The notes below the pieces were generated by a model that searched no databases, was not told where the DNA came from, and saw nothing but the letters and a program-made list of their open reading frames with translations. Position numbers and translations under genes: made by a program. Shown piece after piece: positions 7,870 through 16,885 of a stretch of 64,000 nucleotides of DNA; the first letter of the stretch is position 1; every line of letters starts with the position of its first letter. The DNA comes from Deltaproteobacteria bacterium (lineage in GTDB: Bacteria > Desulfobacterota > Desulfuromonadia > Geobacterales > Pseudopelobacteraceae), in NCBI GenBank assembly GCA_021780495.1, contig JAJXYO010000009.1:27656-91655 (forward strand). Reading direction: 5' to 3'.

Positions 7870-8397
7870 ATGAAAACCTTCGGAGGCCCGGTCCTCTTTC
7901 TCGACCGTTCAGACATCAACACCGACGAGATTATCCCGGCCAAGTACCTGACCGAGATCACCAAGGAAGACCTGAAGCCATATATCCTGGAAGACCTGAA
8001 ACTGCCCGGCTTCGATCCCAAGGGACCAAAAACAAAAAACGCCCGGGTTGTCTTATCCCGCGCCAACTTCGGCTGCGGCTCGTCCCGCGAGCACGCCCCC
8101 TGGGTGTTCGAGGTTAACGGCATCACCGCGGTGATTGCCGAGTCCTTTGCCCGCATCTTCCGCCAGAACATGTTCAACTGCGGCATGGCGGCCATCGAGC
8201 TGCCCAAGGCCGACCTGGACCTGCTTTTCACCCATGCCGGAGATGCCGATGCCGCCATGAGCATCGATATCGAATCCGGAACGCTGACCATGAGCGGCGG
8301 CGGCAAACAGAAGACCTTCGGTTTCGAGATTTCGCCCTTCGACAAAGCCCTGGTAACCGCCGGTGGCTGGGTCGATTACGCCGACCAGAACTATTAG
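7870..8397 (+). CDS. leuD: 3-isopropylmalate dehydratase small subunit
   Basis: 175 residues, the swivelling small subunit that pairs with LeuC. The N-terminus FLDRSDINTDEIIPAKYL and the substrate-binding loop FGCGSSREHAPW are diagnostic of the aconitase swivel domain. AGGAG lies about eight bases before the ATG. The usual LeuD from the archaeal-type enzyme is about 165 residues, so it is full length. It is the last gene of the unit, with a terminator 39 bp later. Confidence 0.92.
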   Translation: MKTFGGPVLFLDRSDINTDEIIPAKYLTEITKEDLKPYILEDLKLPGFDPKGPKTKNARVVLSRANFGCGSSREHAPWVFEVNGITAVIAESFARIFRQNMFNCGMAAIELPKADLDLLFTHAGDADAAMSIDIESGTLTMSGGGKQKTFGFEISPFDKALVTAGGWVDYADQNY

Positions 8398-8435
8398 TGC
8401 CAATCCCGCTTGCACGGATTCAGCCCGTCACCCAC

Positions 8436-8474
8436 AAAAAGAGGCAAAAAACTCACGTTTTCTGCCTCTTTTCC
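8436..8474. terminator. Bidirectional terminator between leuD and the DUF3187 gene
   Basis: AAAAGAGGCAAAAA pairs with TTTTCTGCCTCTTTT around an ACTCACG loop, with U-rich flanks on both strands. It can end leuD on plus and the DUF3187 gene on minus. Confidence 0.8.
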
Positions 8475-8565
8475 GATTTTATTTCCCTTTAAAACCGGAT
8501 GGCCCAGACAGTTACACGTACCCTCTTTGCAACAGCTGGGACTTCGAGGCTATGATGGCAAGCGC

Positions 8566-9600
8566 TCAGAAGCGCCTGCTCAAACCCAGATGCAGGGCGA
8601 CGTCCGGCGCGGTCGCCACAGCAACGTCCTCAGAGACACCAATGTCGAGCAGACAATCACCCGGCAGCTTCAAGGCACCGCCCATTACGAGCATCAGAGA
8701 GTTCGTGGAGAGTTCCGTCAACGAGCTGTTGCGGTAGAAAGCCGTATGTCCGTTCAGTTGCAACTTGAATGAAATCCATTCCGCCGGTCCCCAGCCAAGG
8801 CCCAGCGTACCGAAACCGACCAGGTTGTTCTGCTGGTCTGGCAACACATCCCCCCGGGTCATAACCATGCCACCGGCAGAACCGAAGACCCCCAAACTGC
8901 CCCATTCGGTGAAATTATTCATACTTCCGCAGAGATACAGGGCCAGGTCCGTACTGCCGCTGCCACGCAGGGAACCGCTCGCACCGCTAGGCAGCTTGAG
9001 CGATGCCCGCAGCGCCGCGTTATCGTGAAAGCTTGCATCACTCGCCTCGTAGAGCTTCATGCCACTGTTCAGGGCGATATCACCGATCCCTGAATCGGCA
9101 TGGTTCATATCGAGTTTTTGTATGCCATCCTTGGAATAGCTGTAGTTCAGGCGATTCTTAGGGGCAGAGTCACGCCCCCCCTGGGGCAGGTTGAAGGCGT
9201 TGTGCCAGTCAACAATGAACCCGTCCAAAAATCCGCCACTATACATCACGTACGGGATAACGATGCCGGCCTCGAAACGGTCACCGATGCCATAGCGAGC
9301 GGACAGGCTCCAGCGATATGATTCGCCGTCGAGCACAATCCACTCGTTTTGCGTTTGACGGGCGGTGTACTCACTGGCGACATCCTGGGTGAGGCTGAAC
9401 CCGCTGCGGCCGGCCGTCAGCACGGCAGCGGACGACTCGGCCGGGAGTCCGAATATCTGCACGAGCGGCCGCTGATTGATGGTACGGAAAGGTGTGATCT
9501 CCATGTCTGCGGCCCGGCACGCGCTGGGATGGTACAAACATGCGACCAGTAACAGGCACACACAAACCGCGGCATTTCGGGTACGAGGGCCAAAGAGCAT
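8566..9600 (-). CDS. DUF3187-family outer-membrane protein
   Basis: 344 residues from the ATG at 9600, preferred over the one at 9621 because GGAGG lies six bases before it. The N-terminus is a signal peptide (AAVCVCLLLVACLYHPSACRA, cut near AAD). The rest is an alternating, Gly/Ser/aromatic-rich sequence typical of an outer-membrane beta-barrel, ending in the aromatic residue F (LSRRF). I recognise it as the DUF3187 family of unknown function found in geobacters. It starts 28 nt after the chemotaxis receptor gene and is probably transcribed with it; a functional link is unproven. Confidence 0.75.
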   Translation of the reverse strand: MLFGPRTRNAAVCVCLLLVACLYHPSACRAADMEITPFRTINQRPLVQIFGLPAESSAAVLTAGRSGFSLTQDVASEYTARQTQNEWIVLDGESYRWSLSARYGIGDRFEAGIVIPYVMYSGGFLDGFIVDWHNAFNLPQGGRDSAPKNRLNYSYSKDGIQKLDMNHADSGIGDIALNSGMKLYEASDASFHDNAALRASLKLPSGASGSLRGSGSTDLALYLCGSMNNFTEWGSLGVFGSAGGMVMTRGDVLPDQQNNLVGFGTLGLGWGPAEWISFKLQLNGHTAFYRNSSLTELSTNSLMLVMGGALKLPGDCLLDIGVSEDVAVATAPDVALHLGLSRRF

Positions 9601-9628
9601 TCTTTCCTCCAGATACCGCATAAGGTCC

Positions 9629-11329
9629 TTACGTACTGATCGTATTCAGCACGTCCGTCTCGTCGGACATGACCGTTCCGGTACGATAATGATCTATCAG
9701 CTTGGTGAGCGTCTTCACGCTATCCATAATTCTCATGCTGTCAGCCGCGTTCGCGGCGATCAGGTCATCCACTTTCTGGACCGCATCGACAGCCTGAGCA
9801 ACCACGGCGATATGACTCGCGGCATCATCCTTTAGTTCTCGGGTACGTTCATTATCTTCCATGACACTCATCAGATAGAGCCGGTTACCCTTGGCCTGCT
9901 CCTGGGCCGATGAATTGATGCGATGTGCCAGTTCGCGCATGTGTTCAAGGTTTTTGAGGATCTGACTGGTACCCACCTGCTGATGTTCGGTGGCAAGCGT
10001 TATCTGACGAACGCGCTCCAGATTATTCTCGGCTTCATCAGCAATACGCTGGATACCAACCGACTGTTCCGTGGTTTCGTCAGCGATGCGCGCTACCACC
10101 CGCGAGGCCTCTGCGGCACTCGCATCTATGGTGACCAGCGCATCGTTGGCCCGCGAAGAGATCTTGACCCCCTCCTTGGCCTTGTCTTTGCCCTGAGAAA
10201 CGGCACGTTGCACCGCAGCGGTTTCCTTCTGGATGTTGCGGACCAGCTCCTCGATCTCTTTCGTGGAAGCGGATGTACGACGCGCCAGTGAACGCACCTC
10301 TTCTGCTACAACGGCAAAAGCCTTACCGCGTTCTCCCGCCTGTGCGGCAATGATGGAAGCGTTCAGCGACAGCAGGTTGGTTTGATCAACCACGTCCTGG
10401 ATTACACTCAAAAATTCGCCGACTCGTGCGGAGTAGCGCGACAGACGGTTGATGGACTCGAAGGACTCGTCGTTACTCTTGACGATTTCCTGCATAGCCC
10501 GCATCGTCGCGGTCATACTGTGGAGCCCCTGCTGGGCATGATTACGTACGCTGTCTGACACCGTCGCGCCACGCTCGGAGTTTTCACGCACATTGGATTG
10601 GGAAACACTGATCTGGGTAATGGCGGAAACCGTCTGCTCGGTGGAGGCGGAAAGACCGCGGATATTATCGGCCGTATCCTTGATAGCCCGCGTCATCTCC
10701 TCGATGGAACTGGAGGTCTCAAGCACAAACGATGAGTACTGGTTTATGTTGTCCGCGATGGCATCGGTAGTGGCGCTCATTTCAGCCGAGATGGAAGCAC
10801 GCTCTTCGGTCCGGCCCGACAGCTCGTCGATCTCGGCAATGACGGTTGCAAAGGCGCTGTTCATGCTCTCCATGGCAATCACCGCATCCCGCACCTGGGC
10901 GACCTCGTTGTTATCGCCGGTTATCAAATTGTGAATAATCACCTTGAGTTCTTCTTCCGCCGCAATAATCTGGTCCAGAAGATGTTGACGCTCCTTCCGG
11001 CGGCTTGCCACAACTTCCATGATAACATTATCAAAAGAATAAATAGCCGTGATGTCATCCTGCTCGGCCTGGATGGTCGAAATATCCTCGGCAAGCTGGA
11101 GACTTTTCACAACCAGGAATTGGCGCTCCCGGATATCGGCCACGGCCCGTGAAAGAGTTCGCAGACACAACAGCGCGCTGAACAGAGCTGCGCAGGCGAC
11201 TCCGGTAAGCGCCAGTCCACCACTTCCCGCAGCCATTAACAGGGCTCCAATCACGACAGCAACTACGAGGGATGAAACGATAATCCTGCTTTTGTAGACG
11301 GAAAGATCAGCATGCTGCGGATTTGACAT
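9629..11329 (-). CDS. Methyl-accepting chemotaxis protein without a periplasmic sensor domain
   Basis: 566 residues from the ATG at 11329 (GAGAGG seven bases upstream; a second frame start at 11344 lacks this). Two hydrophobic segments (about 16-60) are separated by only a few residues, so there is no periplasmic ligand domain. A long coiled-coil cytoplasmic part follows, with the signalling hairpin around DQTNLLSLNASIIAAQAGE and GKAFAVVAEEVRSLA. Such receptors sense membrane or cytoplasmic cues or relay from partners. No recognisable PAS, HAMP or CheB/R tether pentapeptide was seen. Confidence 0.93.
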   Translation of the reverse strand: MSNPQHADLSVYKSRIIVSSLVVAVVIGALLMAAGSGGLALTGVACAALFSALLCLRTLSRAVADIRERQFLVVKSLQLAEDISTIQAEQDDITAIYSFDNVIMEVVASRRKERQHLLDQIIAAEEELKVIIHNLITGDNNEVAQVRDAVIAMESMNSAFATVIAEIDELSGRTEERASISAEMSATTDAIADNINQYSSFVLETSSSIEEMTRAIKDTADNIRGLSASTEQTVSAITQISVSQSNVRENSERGATVSDSVRNHAQQGLHSMTATMRAMQEIVKSNDESFESINRLSRYSARVGEFLSVIQDVVDQTNLLSLNASIIAAQAGERGKAFAVVAEEVRSLARRTSASTKEIEELVRNIQKETAAVQRAVSQGKDKAKEGVKISSRANDALVTIDASAAEASRVVARIADETTEQSVGIQRIADEAENNLERVRQITLATEHQQVGTSQILKNLEHMRELAHRINSSAQEQAKGNRLYLMSVMEDNERTRELKDDAASHIAVVAQAVDAVQKVDDLIAANAADSMRIMDSVKTLTKLIDHYRTGTVMSDETDVLNTIST

Positions 11330-11364
11330 TCGACAACCTCTCATTGCAAAGAATCATTCCTGCT

Positions 11365-11392
11365 TGTATCACGCGGCCTGGTTTGGTGTCAA
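11365..11392 (-). promoter_or_regulatory. Sigma-70 promoter candidate for the chemotaxis receptor
   Basis: On the minus strand, TTGACA (11392-11387), a 16-nt spacer and GATACA (11370-11365), preceded by GT that may act as an extended -10. It would start transcription about 30 nt before the receptor ATG. Confidence 0.45.
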
Positions 11393-11504
11393 CGAAACTG
11401 GGTCGGCAAAAATGCCGATTCATTCAAGCGTTAGCCCGATTCGCCTAACATCGCACATCTGGTTCGGAATCACGGGCAACCAAGACAACTCATTGCTGCA
11501 ACAC

Positions 11505-11533
11505 TTGATTTTTTTGACCGGCAGTGCGATACT
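11505..11533 (+). promoter_or_regulatory. Sigma-70 promoter candidate for tatA
   Basis: TTGATT (11505-11510), a 17-nt spacer and GATACT (11528-11533), about 60 bp upstream of the tatA start. Moderate match to consensus. Confidence 0.4.
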
Positions 11534-11593
11534 TCACCCTTACAATGCATGATTGTGCCACAGTCAAATCTCAAAGTTTCAGAGGAGGATATA

Positions 11594-11782
11594 ATGTTTG
11601 GATTTGGAATGCCCGAACTGATCATAATTCTGGTAATTGTTCTGGTAGTATTCGGAGCAGGGAGACTGCCCGAAATCGGCGGTGCCTTGGGCAAGAGCAT
11701 CCGCAACTTCAAGAAGGCTTCGGATGGCAAAGACGAAATCGAGATCACGCCCAAGAGCGGGGATAACGATAAAAAATCCTGA
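11594..11782 (+). CDS. tatA: Twin-arginine translocase subunit TatA/E
   Basis: 62 residues from the ATG at 11594, which has GAGGAGG upstream; the frame opens earlier at 11549 but without a ribosome site. The sequence has the TatA form: [28 protein letters not shown] (membrane helix with the conserved FG hinge), then an amphipathic helix ([13 protein letters not shown]) and a short charged tail. TatA oligomerises to pass folded Tat substrates, such as cofactor-loaded redox enzymes, across the inner membrane. It is monocistronic here; tatC is not in the window. Confidence 0.92.
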   Translation: MFGFGMPELIIILVIVLVVFGAGRLPEIGGALGKSIRNFKKASDGKDEIEITPKSGDNDKKS

Positions 11783-11797
11783 TCAGTAAACTTTTTA

Positions 11798-11849
11798 ATC
11801 CAACAAAAAAGGGGAAAACCGCATGCGGTTTTCCCCTTTTTTGTTGGAT
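11798..11849. terminator. 52-bp perfect palindrome, bidirectional terminator of tatA and the aminotransferase gene
   Basis: Every base from 11798 to 11849 pairs with its mirror position, centred on CCGCATGCGG, with AAAAAAGGGG/CCCCTTTTTT arms. It lies 16 nt after tatA and 13 nt after the end of the convergent aminotransferase gene, so it can terminate both. Confidence 0.9.
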
Positions 11850-11862
11850 GTGTACAGGGTGA

Positions 11863-13167
11863 TTACGAGTTGAGGTATTCCCCGATCTTCTCGGCCAGCG
11901 TACGATAGATCCTGCGGCATTCATCCTCATCCTTCTCCAGCAGGGTCACGCGGAAACCCTGCAGCGGTGTGGAAAACGAGGAGAGCGGCACGACACAGAT
12001 GCCGGTAGCAGCCAGGATGTGGTAGACAAAACGCTTGTCCGGTGACACGCCCGGCTGGTTGACCAGCCCGTTCACCAGCTCCTTCACCTCGCCGTTGGCA
12101 ATCGGGAGCGACTGGCGGTTGGTAAGCAGTCCATCCCTGAAGGCCACCGCCATGTAAAAAGCGCCGTTGGTGCGATTGACCTGCAGGGCCGGAACCTTGG
12201 CTAGAAAATCGAAGGTAATATTACTCATCTTTTCGTAACTGGCGATGCGATCAGCCAGATACGTGTTGTACTCGGGATGTCGCGTGATGGCCGGAATGAC
12301 GGTCTGCGGTAAAGTCGTGGAACAGACCTCGTTCATCTTGCCGGTCAGGATCAGGTTGATGTACTTGCGGAACTGCTCATCCGTGTGGCCATTGTAGACC
12401 TCGATCCAGCCACAGCGCGAACCGGGCCAGGGGAATTCCTTGGAAATGCCCTTCAGGGAGATGGCCGGCACATCACCGATCACATCGCTGATATGGACCG
12501 TTTTCTCACCGTTGTAGACGATGTTGATATAGACCTCATCGGCAATGATGAACAGGTCGTTCTCACGGGCAATCTGCACGATCTCACGCAGAATCTGTTC
12601 GGTGTAGACCATACCGGTAGGATTGTCGGGATTGATGATCATGATGGCGCAGATGTTGGGATTGTACTTGATATGATTGCGCAGATCGTCCAGGTCCGGA
12701 TACCACTTGTCCTCGGATTTGAGCCGGAACAAGGCCGGCGCGGCGTGGGCGTGACCGATCTCCCCCAGGGTATGGGTCGTGTACGATGGGGACGGCATCA
12801 GGACGCGCGCCTCGGCCCGCAGAGCGCCGTATATCTTGGCAATGGCATCGCCCAGACCGTTGAAGAAGATGATATCGTCGGGGGTGATTTGGGCACCGCC
12901 CCGGGCGTTGGTGGAGTCGCAGATGAACTCGCGGGTCTCCAGCACGCCGCGGGTGTGGCAGTAGCCCCAGGTATGATTGTCCATCACCGCCGTGGCCACG
13001 ATCTCCTTCATCCACTCCGGTATGACCTCACCCTTGACAATCGGGTCGCCGATATTCTCCCAGTTGATCTTGACACCATGTTTTTGAAGTTTTTCAGCAA
13101 CATTAACGATGTTCCTGATCTCGTACGTCAGTTCCCCGGCACCGGGCCGTACCAGTTCAACTCTCAT
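11863..13167 (-). CDS. PLP-dependent class I/II aminotransferase
   Basis: 434 residues from the ATG at 13167 (GTGAGG seven bases upstream; a GTG two codons earlier is an alternative). Fold type I features are clear: IINPDNPTG (about 180), FIIADEVY with the PLP-binding Asp and Tyr, and LKGISKEFPWPGSRCGW with the Schiff-base lysine. It resembles the alanine/aspartate transaminase group (AspC/AlaA-like), but the substrate cannot be read from the sequence. It is flanked by a shared terminator downstream and appears to be a single-gene unit. Confidence 0.85.
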   Translation of the reverse strand: MRVELVRPGAGELTYEIRNIVNVAEKLQKHGVKINWENIGDPIVKGEVIPEWMKEIVATAVMDNHTWGYCHTRGVLETREFICDSTNARGGAQITPDDIIFFNGLGDAIAKIYGALRAEARVLMPSPSYTTHTLGEIGHAHAAPALFRLKSEDKWYPDLDDLRNHIKYNPNICAIMIINPDNPTGMVYTEQILREIVQIARENDLFIIADEVYINIVYNGEKTVHISDVIGDVPAISLKGISKEFPWPGSRCGWIEVYNGHTDEQFRKYINLILTGKMNEVCSTTLPQTVIPAITRHPEYNTYLADRIASYEKMSNITFDFLAKVPALQVNRTNGAFYMAVAFRDGLLTNRQSLPIANGEVKELVNGLVNQPGVSPDKRFVYHILAATGICVVPLSSFSTPLQGFRVTLLEKDEDECRRIYRTLAEKIGEYLNS

Positions 13168-13282
13168 TGCCACACCTCACTTCCTGGAAATTCCGAAAAT
13201 AGTACTATTTTTACCACAGAGACCGGTCGTGGGACAGGAAAATAAGCCATCTATCCAGAAATTTTCTACTGCAAAGTAAAAC

Positions 13283-14332
13283 TTATCTATCCTGCTTTAA
13301 GAGCATTTCCATAGCCGATAGCAGTTCTTTGGCAGTAATACTCTCACGGCAGGCGAGGTCCTGCCTGCAGCTCGTACGGAAACAGCGGGCACAGGGCATA
13401 TGGGCCTGAATCACTTTGTGCTGACTGCCACGTGGTCCACTGCGCTGAGCATCGCTGGCACGATAATAAGACACCGTCGCTGTTCCAACCGCCGCCGCGG
13501 CATGAACGATGCCGGTATCGCCGCCTACAACGAGGTCTACTTTTTTGAGCACCCCTACCAGCTTACCAAGTGGCAACCGTTCAACGACCCGTACACAGGT
13601 TCCGGCGGCAGCGGCGATTCGATCCGCGGTGAGACGTTCAGACTCGTTACCCCAGGTCAGCACAATGGTACAGCCGGGGAAGACTTCCCGTGCAAGGCGG
13701 GCAAGCTCGATCCAGCCGGCTTCATGCCAGAACTTTGTCTGCCAGGTAGTGCCGCAATGAAACAGAAATACCAGGCCATCCCCCAGAGTCTCCATGAACC
13801 TGCTGGCCCATCTCTCGTCACTGTCCGGAACGGGAATTTCGGTCGCAAGCTCCAATTGGTTAAAATCTCTGCCAAACGGTATGCTGGCCACCCGCAGACA
13901 CTGGTCGGTAATATGATAGTCGCCCGGCCTTAAGGGGATCTGGCGTGTGGTAAACCAGGTATTAACGGATTCCTGGGTCACTTCCCGGCAAAAACCCAGC
14001 CGGTCAGGGCAGCCACTCAGCCAAGCGGTGACGCCACTTTTAATATTGCCCTGGATGTCAAAAACCATGTCATAGTCACGGTCACGCAGGCGACGAACGG
14101 CCGCCATCAATTCACGGCGAGTCTCGGCTGCAAACGGATGTTTGCGCCATGAGCGTGCCCGTATGACGATCAGCTCGGCAACCTTTGGATTTCCGGTCAG
14201 CAGCGGACTGAAGGCCTCCTCCACTATCCAGTCGATCTCGATGCCCGGCTTTACCTGGTGAAGATAATCCAGGACCGGCAGGGCATGAATAACGTCACCC
14301 AGCGCTGATAATTTGACGATTAAGACTCTCAC
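13283..14332 (-). CDS. GT9 glycosyltransferase, heptosyltransferase I-like
   Basis: 349 residues starting at a GTG (14332) that overlaps the TGA of the upstream GT2 gene as GTGA, with GGAAG just before it. The N-terminus VRVLIVKLSALGDVIHALP and the C-terminal VVGGDTGIVHAAAAVGT are typical of the ADP-heptose transferase family (WaaC/WaaF), which adds heptose to lipopolysaccharide inner core. A Cys-rich stretch (CARCFRTSCRQDLAC) near the end matches other family members. It is the last gene of the large minus-strand envelope cluster; waaF lies 12 kb upstream in the same direction. Confidence 0.85.
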   Translation of the reverse strand: MRVLIVKLSALGDVIHALPVLDYLHQVKPGIEIDWIVEEAFSPLLTGNPKVAELIVIRARSWRKHPFAAETRRELMAAVRRLRDRDYDMVFDIQGNIKSGVTAWLSGCPDRLGFCREVTQESVNTWFTTRQIPLRPGDYHITDQCLRVASIPFGRDFNQLELATEIPVPDSDERWASRFMETLGDGLVFLFHCGTTWQTKFWHEAGWIELARLAREVFPGCTIVLTWGNESERLTADRIAAAAGTCVRVVERLPLGKLVGVLKKVDLVVGGDTGIVHAAAAVGTATVSYYRASDAQRSGPRGSQHKVIQAHMPCARCFRTSCRQDLACRESITAKELLSAMEMLLKQDR

Positions 14333-15291
14333 TCTCTTCCCAATCTCTTCGCGATCATGCGCTTCATCTGCCAGTAAGGCGTATACAAACGATAGTACGG
14401 CCGTAACAGATAAAACTTCCACATTCCATACTGGCTCTGAATCTTTTCCTGAACAAGGGCCATGTCATGTTGGCCCTGTCGGGCATGTTTCAACAGTTTG
14501 TAAAACTGATAATACGTCAGGTAGAACGACTCAGACCTGCTTATACCAACGTAGGGCTTACAAAGATATTCTCTGAACAAGCAGATGATATCTTCGATGA
14601 AATTCAGTGCCACGGCATTTTTTTTCGTCTGTTGGCCCTCGTGATGACGAAAAGAACAGAGCGGCGTTCCCAAGTACGAAAACGCACCTTGTTCCAAGAG
14701 ATGAAAACACATCTCCAGATCCACCAGCTGCTGGTAGCGAAGATCAAAGCCCCTGTCGGCTGCATCTCTGCGGAACAAAACAGCAGAAGGCTCACCGATA
14801 AGATTATGGTGACGAGTCATTCTCCGGACACAGCGCCGGATCACATCTCGTCCGTCAGAGGTGAAGTCGCCTGGGAAATGCGAAACGTGTTCAAATGGAT
14901 AAGACTGAGCGTCGATTAATGTTCGGGCACAGGAGACAAGGACTGTCCCCGGAGTTCGTTGCATTGCTTCAACCATCAGCCAGAGTGTTTCTGGTGATGA
15001 CAACAGGTCATCACCGAAGAGGAACTTGATGTAGGTACCCCGTGACAACGCCATGCAGCGGTTCCAATTTGGAACCATGCCGATGTTCTGCTCGTTGACA
15101 CGAACGGCAATTCTCCCGTCCCGAGAAGCAAATTCGTGAGCGATTGACGCCGTTGTATCAGTAGAGCAGTCATCAATTATGATGACTTCGAAATCTACAC
15201 TTCTCTGTATAAGTACCGATTCAAGGGCCTCTGCTAGGAACCGCGCGTTATTGTATGTCGGGATGCAGATACTGACAAGGGGAGCTGACAT
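14329..15291 (-). CDS. GT2 family glycosyltransferase
   Basis: 320 residues. GT-A fold: SICIPTYNNARFLAEAL at the N-terminus, VIIIDDCSTD, and the metal-binding region FLFGDDLLSS. The stretch NIGMVPNWNRC...YIKFLFGDDLLSSP is nearly the same as in the GT2 gene at 21804-22757, so these are paralogues. The C-terminus is basic and aromatic, probably membrane-associated. It likely adds a sugar to the LPS core or O-unit; donor and acceptor unknown. Overlaps the next gene by four nt. Confidence 0.87.
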   Translation of the reverse strand: MSAPLVSICIPTYNNARFLAEALESVLIQRSVDFEVIIIDDCSTDTTASIAHEFASRDGRIAVRVNEQNIGMVPNWNRCMALSRGTYIKFLFGDDLLSSPETLWLMVEAMQRTPGTVLVSCARTLIDAQSYPFEHVSHFPGDFTSDGRDVIRRCVRRMTRHHNLIGEPSAVLFRRDAADRGFDLRYQQLVDLEMCFHLLEQGAFSYLGTPLCSFRHHEGQQTKKNAVALNFIEDIICLFREYLCKPYVGISRSESFYLTYYQFYKLLKHARQGQHDMALVQEKIQSQYGMWKFYLLRPYYRLYTPYWQMKRMIAKRLGRE

Positions 15292-15347
15292 TATTCTATC
15301 TCCGCACGGACTTTAAACGACTGACACTCAGTGAGACGACATCCGCT

Positions 15348-16466
15348 TCAAGTCCGTTGTGTAAAGTCGCGGAGGGCACTACAAACCACTTCTACCTGTC
15401 GCTCGCCGAGATGTGGCCCCATCGGCAGGCTGAGTATCTCGTTGTGGATGGACTCGCTGATTGGAAACGTTCCCGACGCAAAACCAAGGTCAGCATATGC
15501 CCTTTGTAGATGGGGCGGTATAGGATAATGGATCATGGTTCCTATCCCTCTCTCGGTCAGGTGGCGTTGGAGATCGTCTCGCAGAGGTGTACGAACCGTA
15601 TAGAGATGCCAGGCAGGCTCAGCCCACTCCGGCACAACAGGAAGCGTGAGGCCCAAACCGGCCAGTAGTTCATTGTAACGTCCGGCCAGCTTGGACCGAC
15701 AGGCATTATCCCCGTCCAGTCCCTTCAACTTCTCTCGAAGAAAGGCCGCCTGCAGTTCGTCCAACCGGGTGTTGTACCCCTTTTCTTCGTTATGATACTT
15801 GATTTTGGAGCCATAGTTGCGTAGCACACGCAATCGCTCGGCCAAGCGATCGTCGTTGGTGGTAACAGCCCCGCCGTCACCCAGAGCACCCAGGTTCTTG
15901 CCGGGATAGAAACTGAAACCGGCCGCGTCCCCCAGAGAACCACTACGTCGCCCCTTGTAGCGCGCTCCATGTGCCTGAGCCGCATCTTCGATGACTTTAA
16001 GTCCATGACGGCGAGCCATCGTGCAAATCGGGTCCATGTCCGCCGGTTGCCCGTAGAGGTGCACCACCATGATGGCTTTTGTTTGCGGAGTAATTGCTGC
16101 CTCGATCCGCTCGGGATCAAGATTACAGGTACCTGAGATCGGCTCTACCGGGACCGGATGGGCGCCGGCGTAAGAAACCGCCAGCCAGGTGGCGATGTAG
16201 GTGTTGGCCGGCACGAGCACCTCATCTCCCGGGCCGATATCAAAGCCCCGCAGGATGAGATGCAGCGCATCCAGACCGTTTCCAACCCCGATGCAGTGCT
16301 TTGAGCCGCAATAGTCGGCAAACTCTAGTTCAAAAGCATCCGACTCCTTGCCCAATATGAACCAGCCGCTCTCCAGCACCCGCCGAAAAGCCGAGTCCAG
16401 AGGGTCCTGATAGCGATTGTTAATCGTACGTAGATCCAGAAATGAAATTTTCGGTTGTCCGGTCAT
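15348..16466 (-). CDS. fdtB: dTDP-3-amino-3,6-dideoxyhexose transaminase
   Basis: 372 residues of the DegT/DnrJ/EryC1 sugar aminotransferase family. PLP lysine lies in [15 protein letters not shown], and [10 protein letters not shown] supplies the cofactor-binding Asp. With the two genes upstream it matches the FdtA-FdtC-FdtB set that makes dTDP-3-acetamido-3,6-dideoxy-D-galactose (Fuc3NAc); the same enzymes with a different isomerase give the gluco epimer (Qui3NAc). The start overlaps the end of fdtA by four nt behind a GGGAGGGGG site. The dTDP-hexose precursor genes rmlA and rmlB are not in the window. Confidence 0.85.
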   Translation of the reverse strand: MTGQPKISFLDLRTINNRYQDPLDSAFRRVLESGWFILGKESDAFELEFADYCGSKHCIGVGNGLDALHLILRGFDIGPGDEVLVPANTYIATWLAVSYAGAHPVPVEPISGTCNLDPERIEAAITPQTKAIMVVHLYGQPADMDPICTMARRHGLKVIEDAAQAHGARYKGRRSGSLGDAAGFSFYPGKNLGALGDGGAVTTNDDRLAERLRVLRNYGSKIKYHNEEKGYNTRLDELQAAFLREKLKGLDGDNACRSKLAGRYNELLAGLGLTLPVVPEWAEPAWHLYTVRTPLRDDLQRHLTERGIGTMIHYPIPPHLQRAYADLGFASGTFPISESIHNEILSLPMGPHLGERQVEVVCSALRDFTQRT

Positions 16467-16885
16467 GCCCCCTCCCGCATCGGAACTGCTTGAATAAATT
16501 GGTCATACTCACGGTAATAATCGGCCTCATCGTAGAGGTTAGAGGCGAGGACCATGCAGACGGAACCGGAGGAGAAGTTATCAAGTTCACGCCAGATCAT
16601 TGGGCAGACATACAAGCCGTAATAAGAGCGATTGAGATGAATTCGATGTTTTTCCCGGCCATCGTCCAAGACAACATCAAAACTGCCGGACATGGCGATA
16701 ATCAATTGATGAAGAGCCTTGTGTCCGTGACCACCTCGCTCTGCGCCACCCGGGACATCGTAGAGATAGTAGACGCGTTTGATATCAAAAGGAACATGTC
16801 GGACTCCTTCGATAAAGGTCAGGTTGCCGCGGGGATCAGTGATCTTGGGAAGCTCTATGATCCGACAATTACTCAAGGAATACAT
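16463..16885 (-). CDS. fdtA: dTDP-4-keto-6-deoxyhexose 3,4-ketoisomerase (WxcM/FdtA-like cupin)
   Basis: 140 residues, a single cupin of the FdtA/QdtA/WxcM-C family that moves the keto group from C4 to C3 of dTDP-6-deoxyhexose. The metal-free active-site motif [11 protein letters not shown] with its histidines, and the N-terminal [10 protein letters not shown], are typical. GGAGG precedes the ATG, which lies within the end of the acyltransferase gene. FdtA (galacto) and QdtA (gluco) cannot be told apart reliably by eye, so the C4 configuration of the product is open. Confidence 0.85.
   Translation of the reverse strand: MYSLSNCRIIELPKITDPRGNLTFIEGVRHVPFDIKRVYYLYDVPGGAERGGHGHKALHQLIIAMSGSFDVVLDDGREKHRIHLNRSYYGLYVCPMIWRELDNFSSGSVCMVLASNLYDEADYYREYDQFIQAVPMREGA

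Noticed and set aside
11383..11450. A second attC-like hairpin with GCGTTAGC and CGCCTAAC motifs upstream of tatA
   Set aside because: The putative partner core site (TGTCAAC) fits poorly, the arms pair weakly and no cassette-like gene ends there.
12385..13245. 286-residue plus-strand ORF antisense to the aminotransferase
   Set aside because: Opposite strand of a well-supported gene; composition is typical of an antisense frame in GC-rich DNA.
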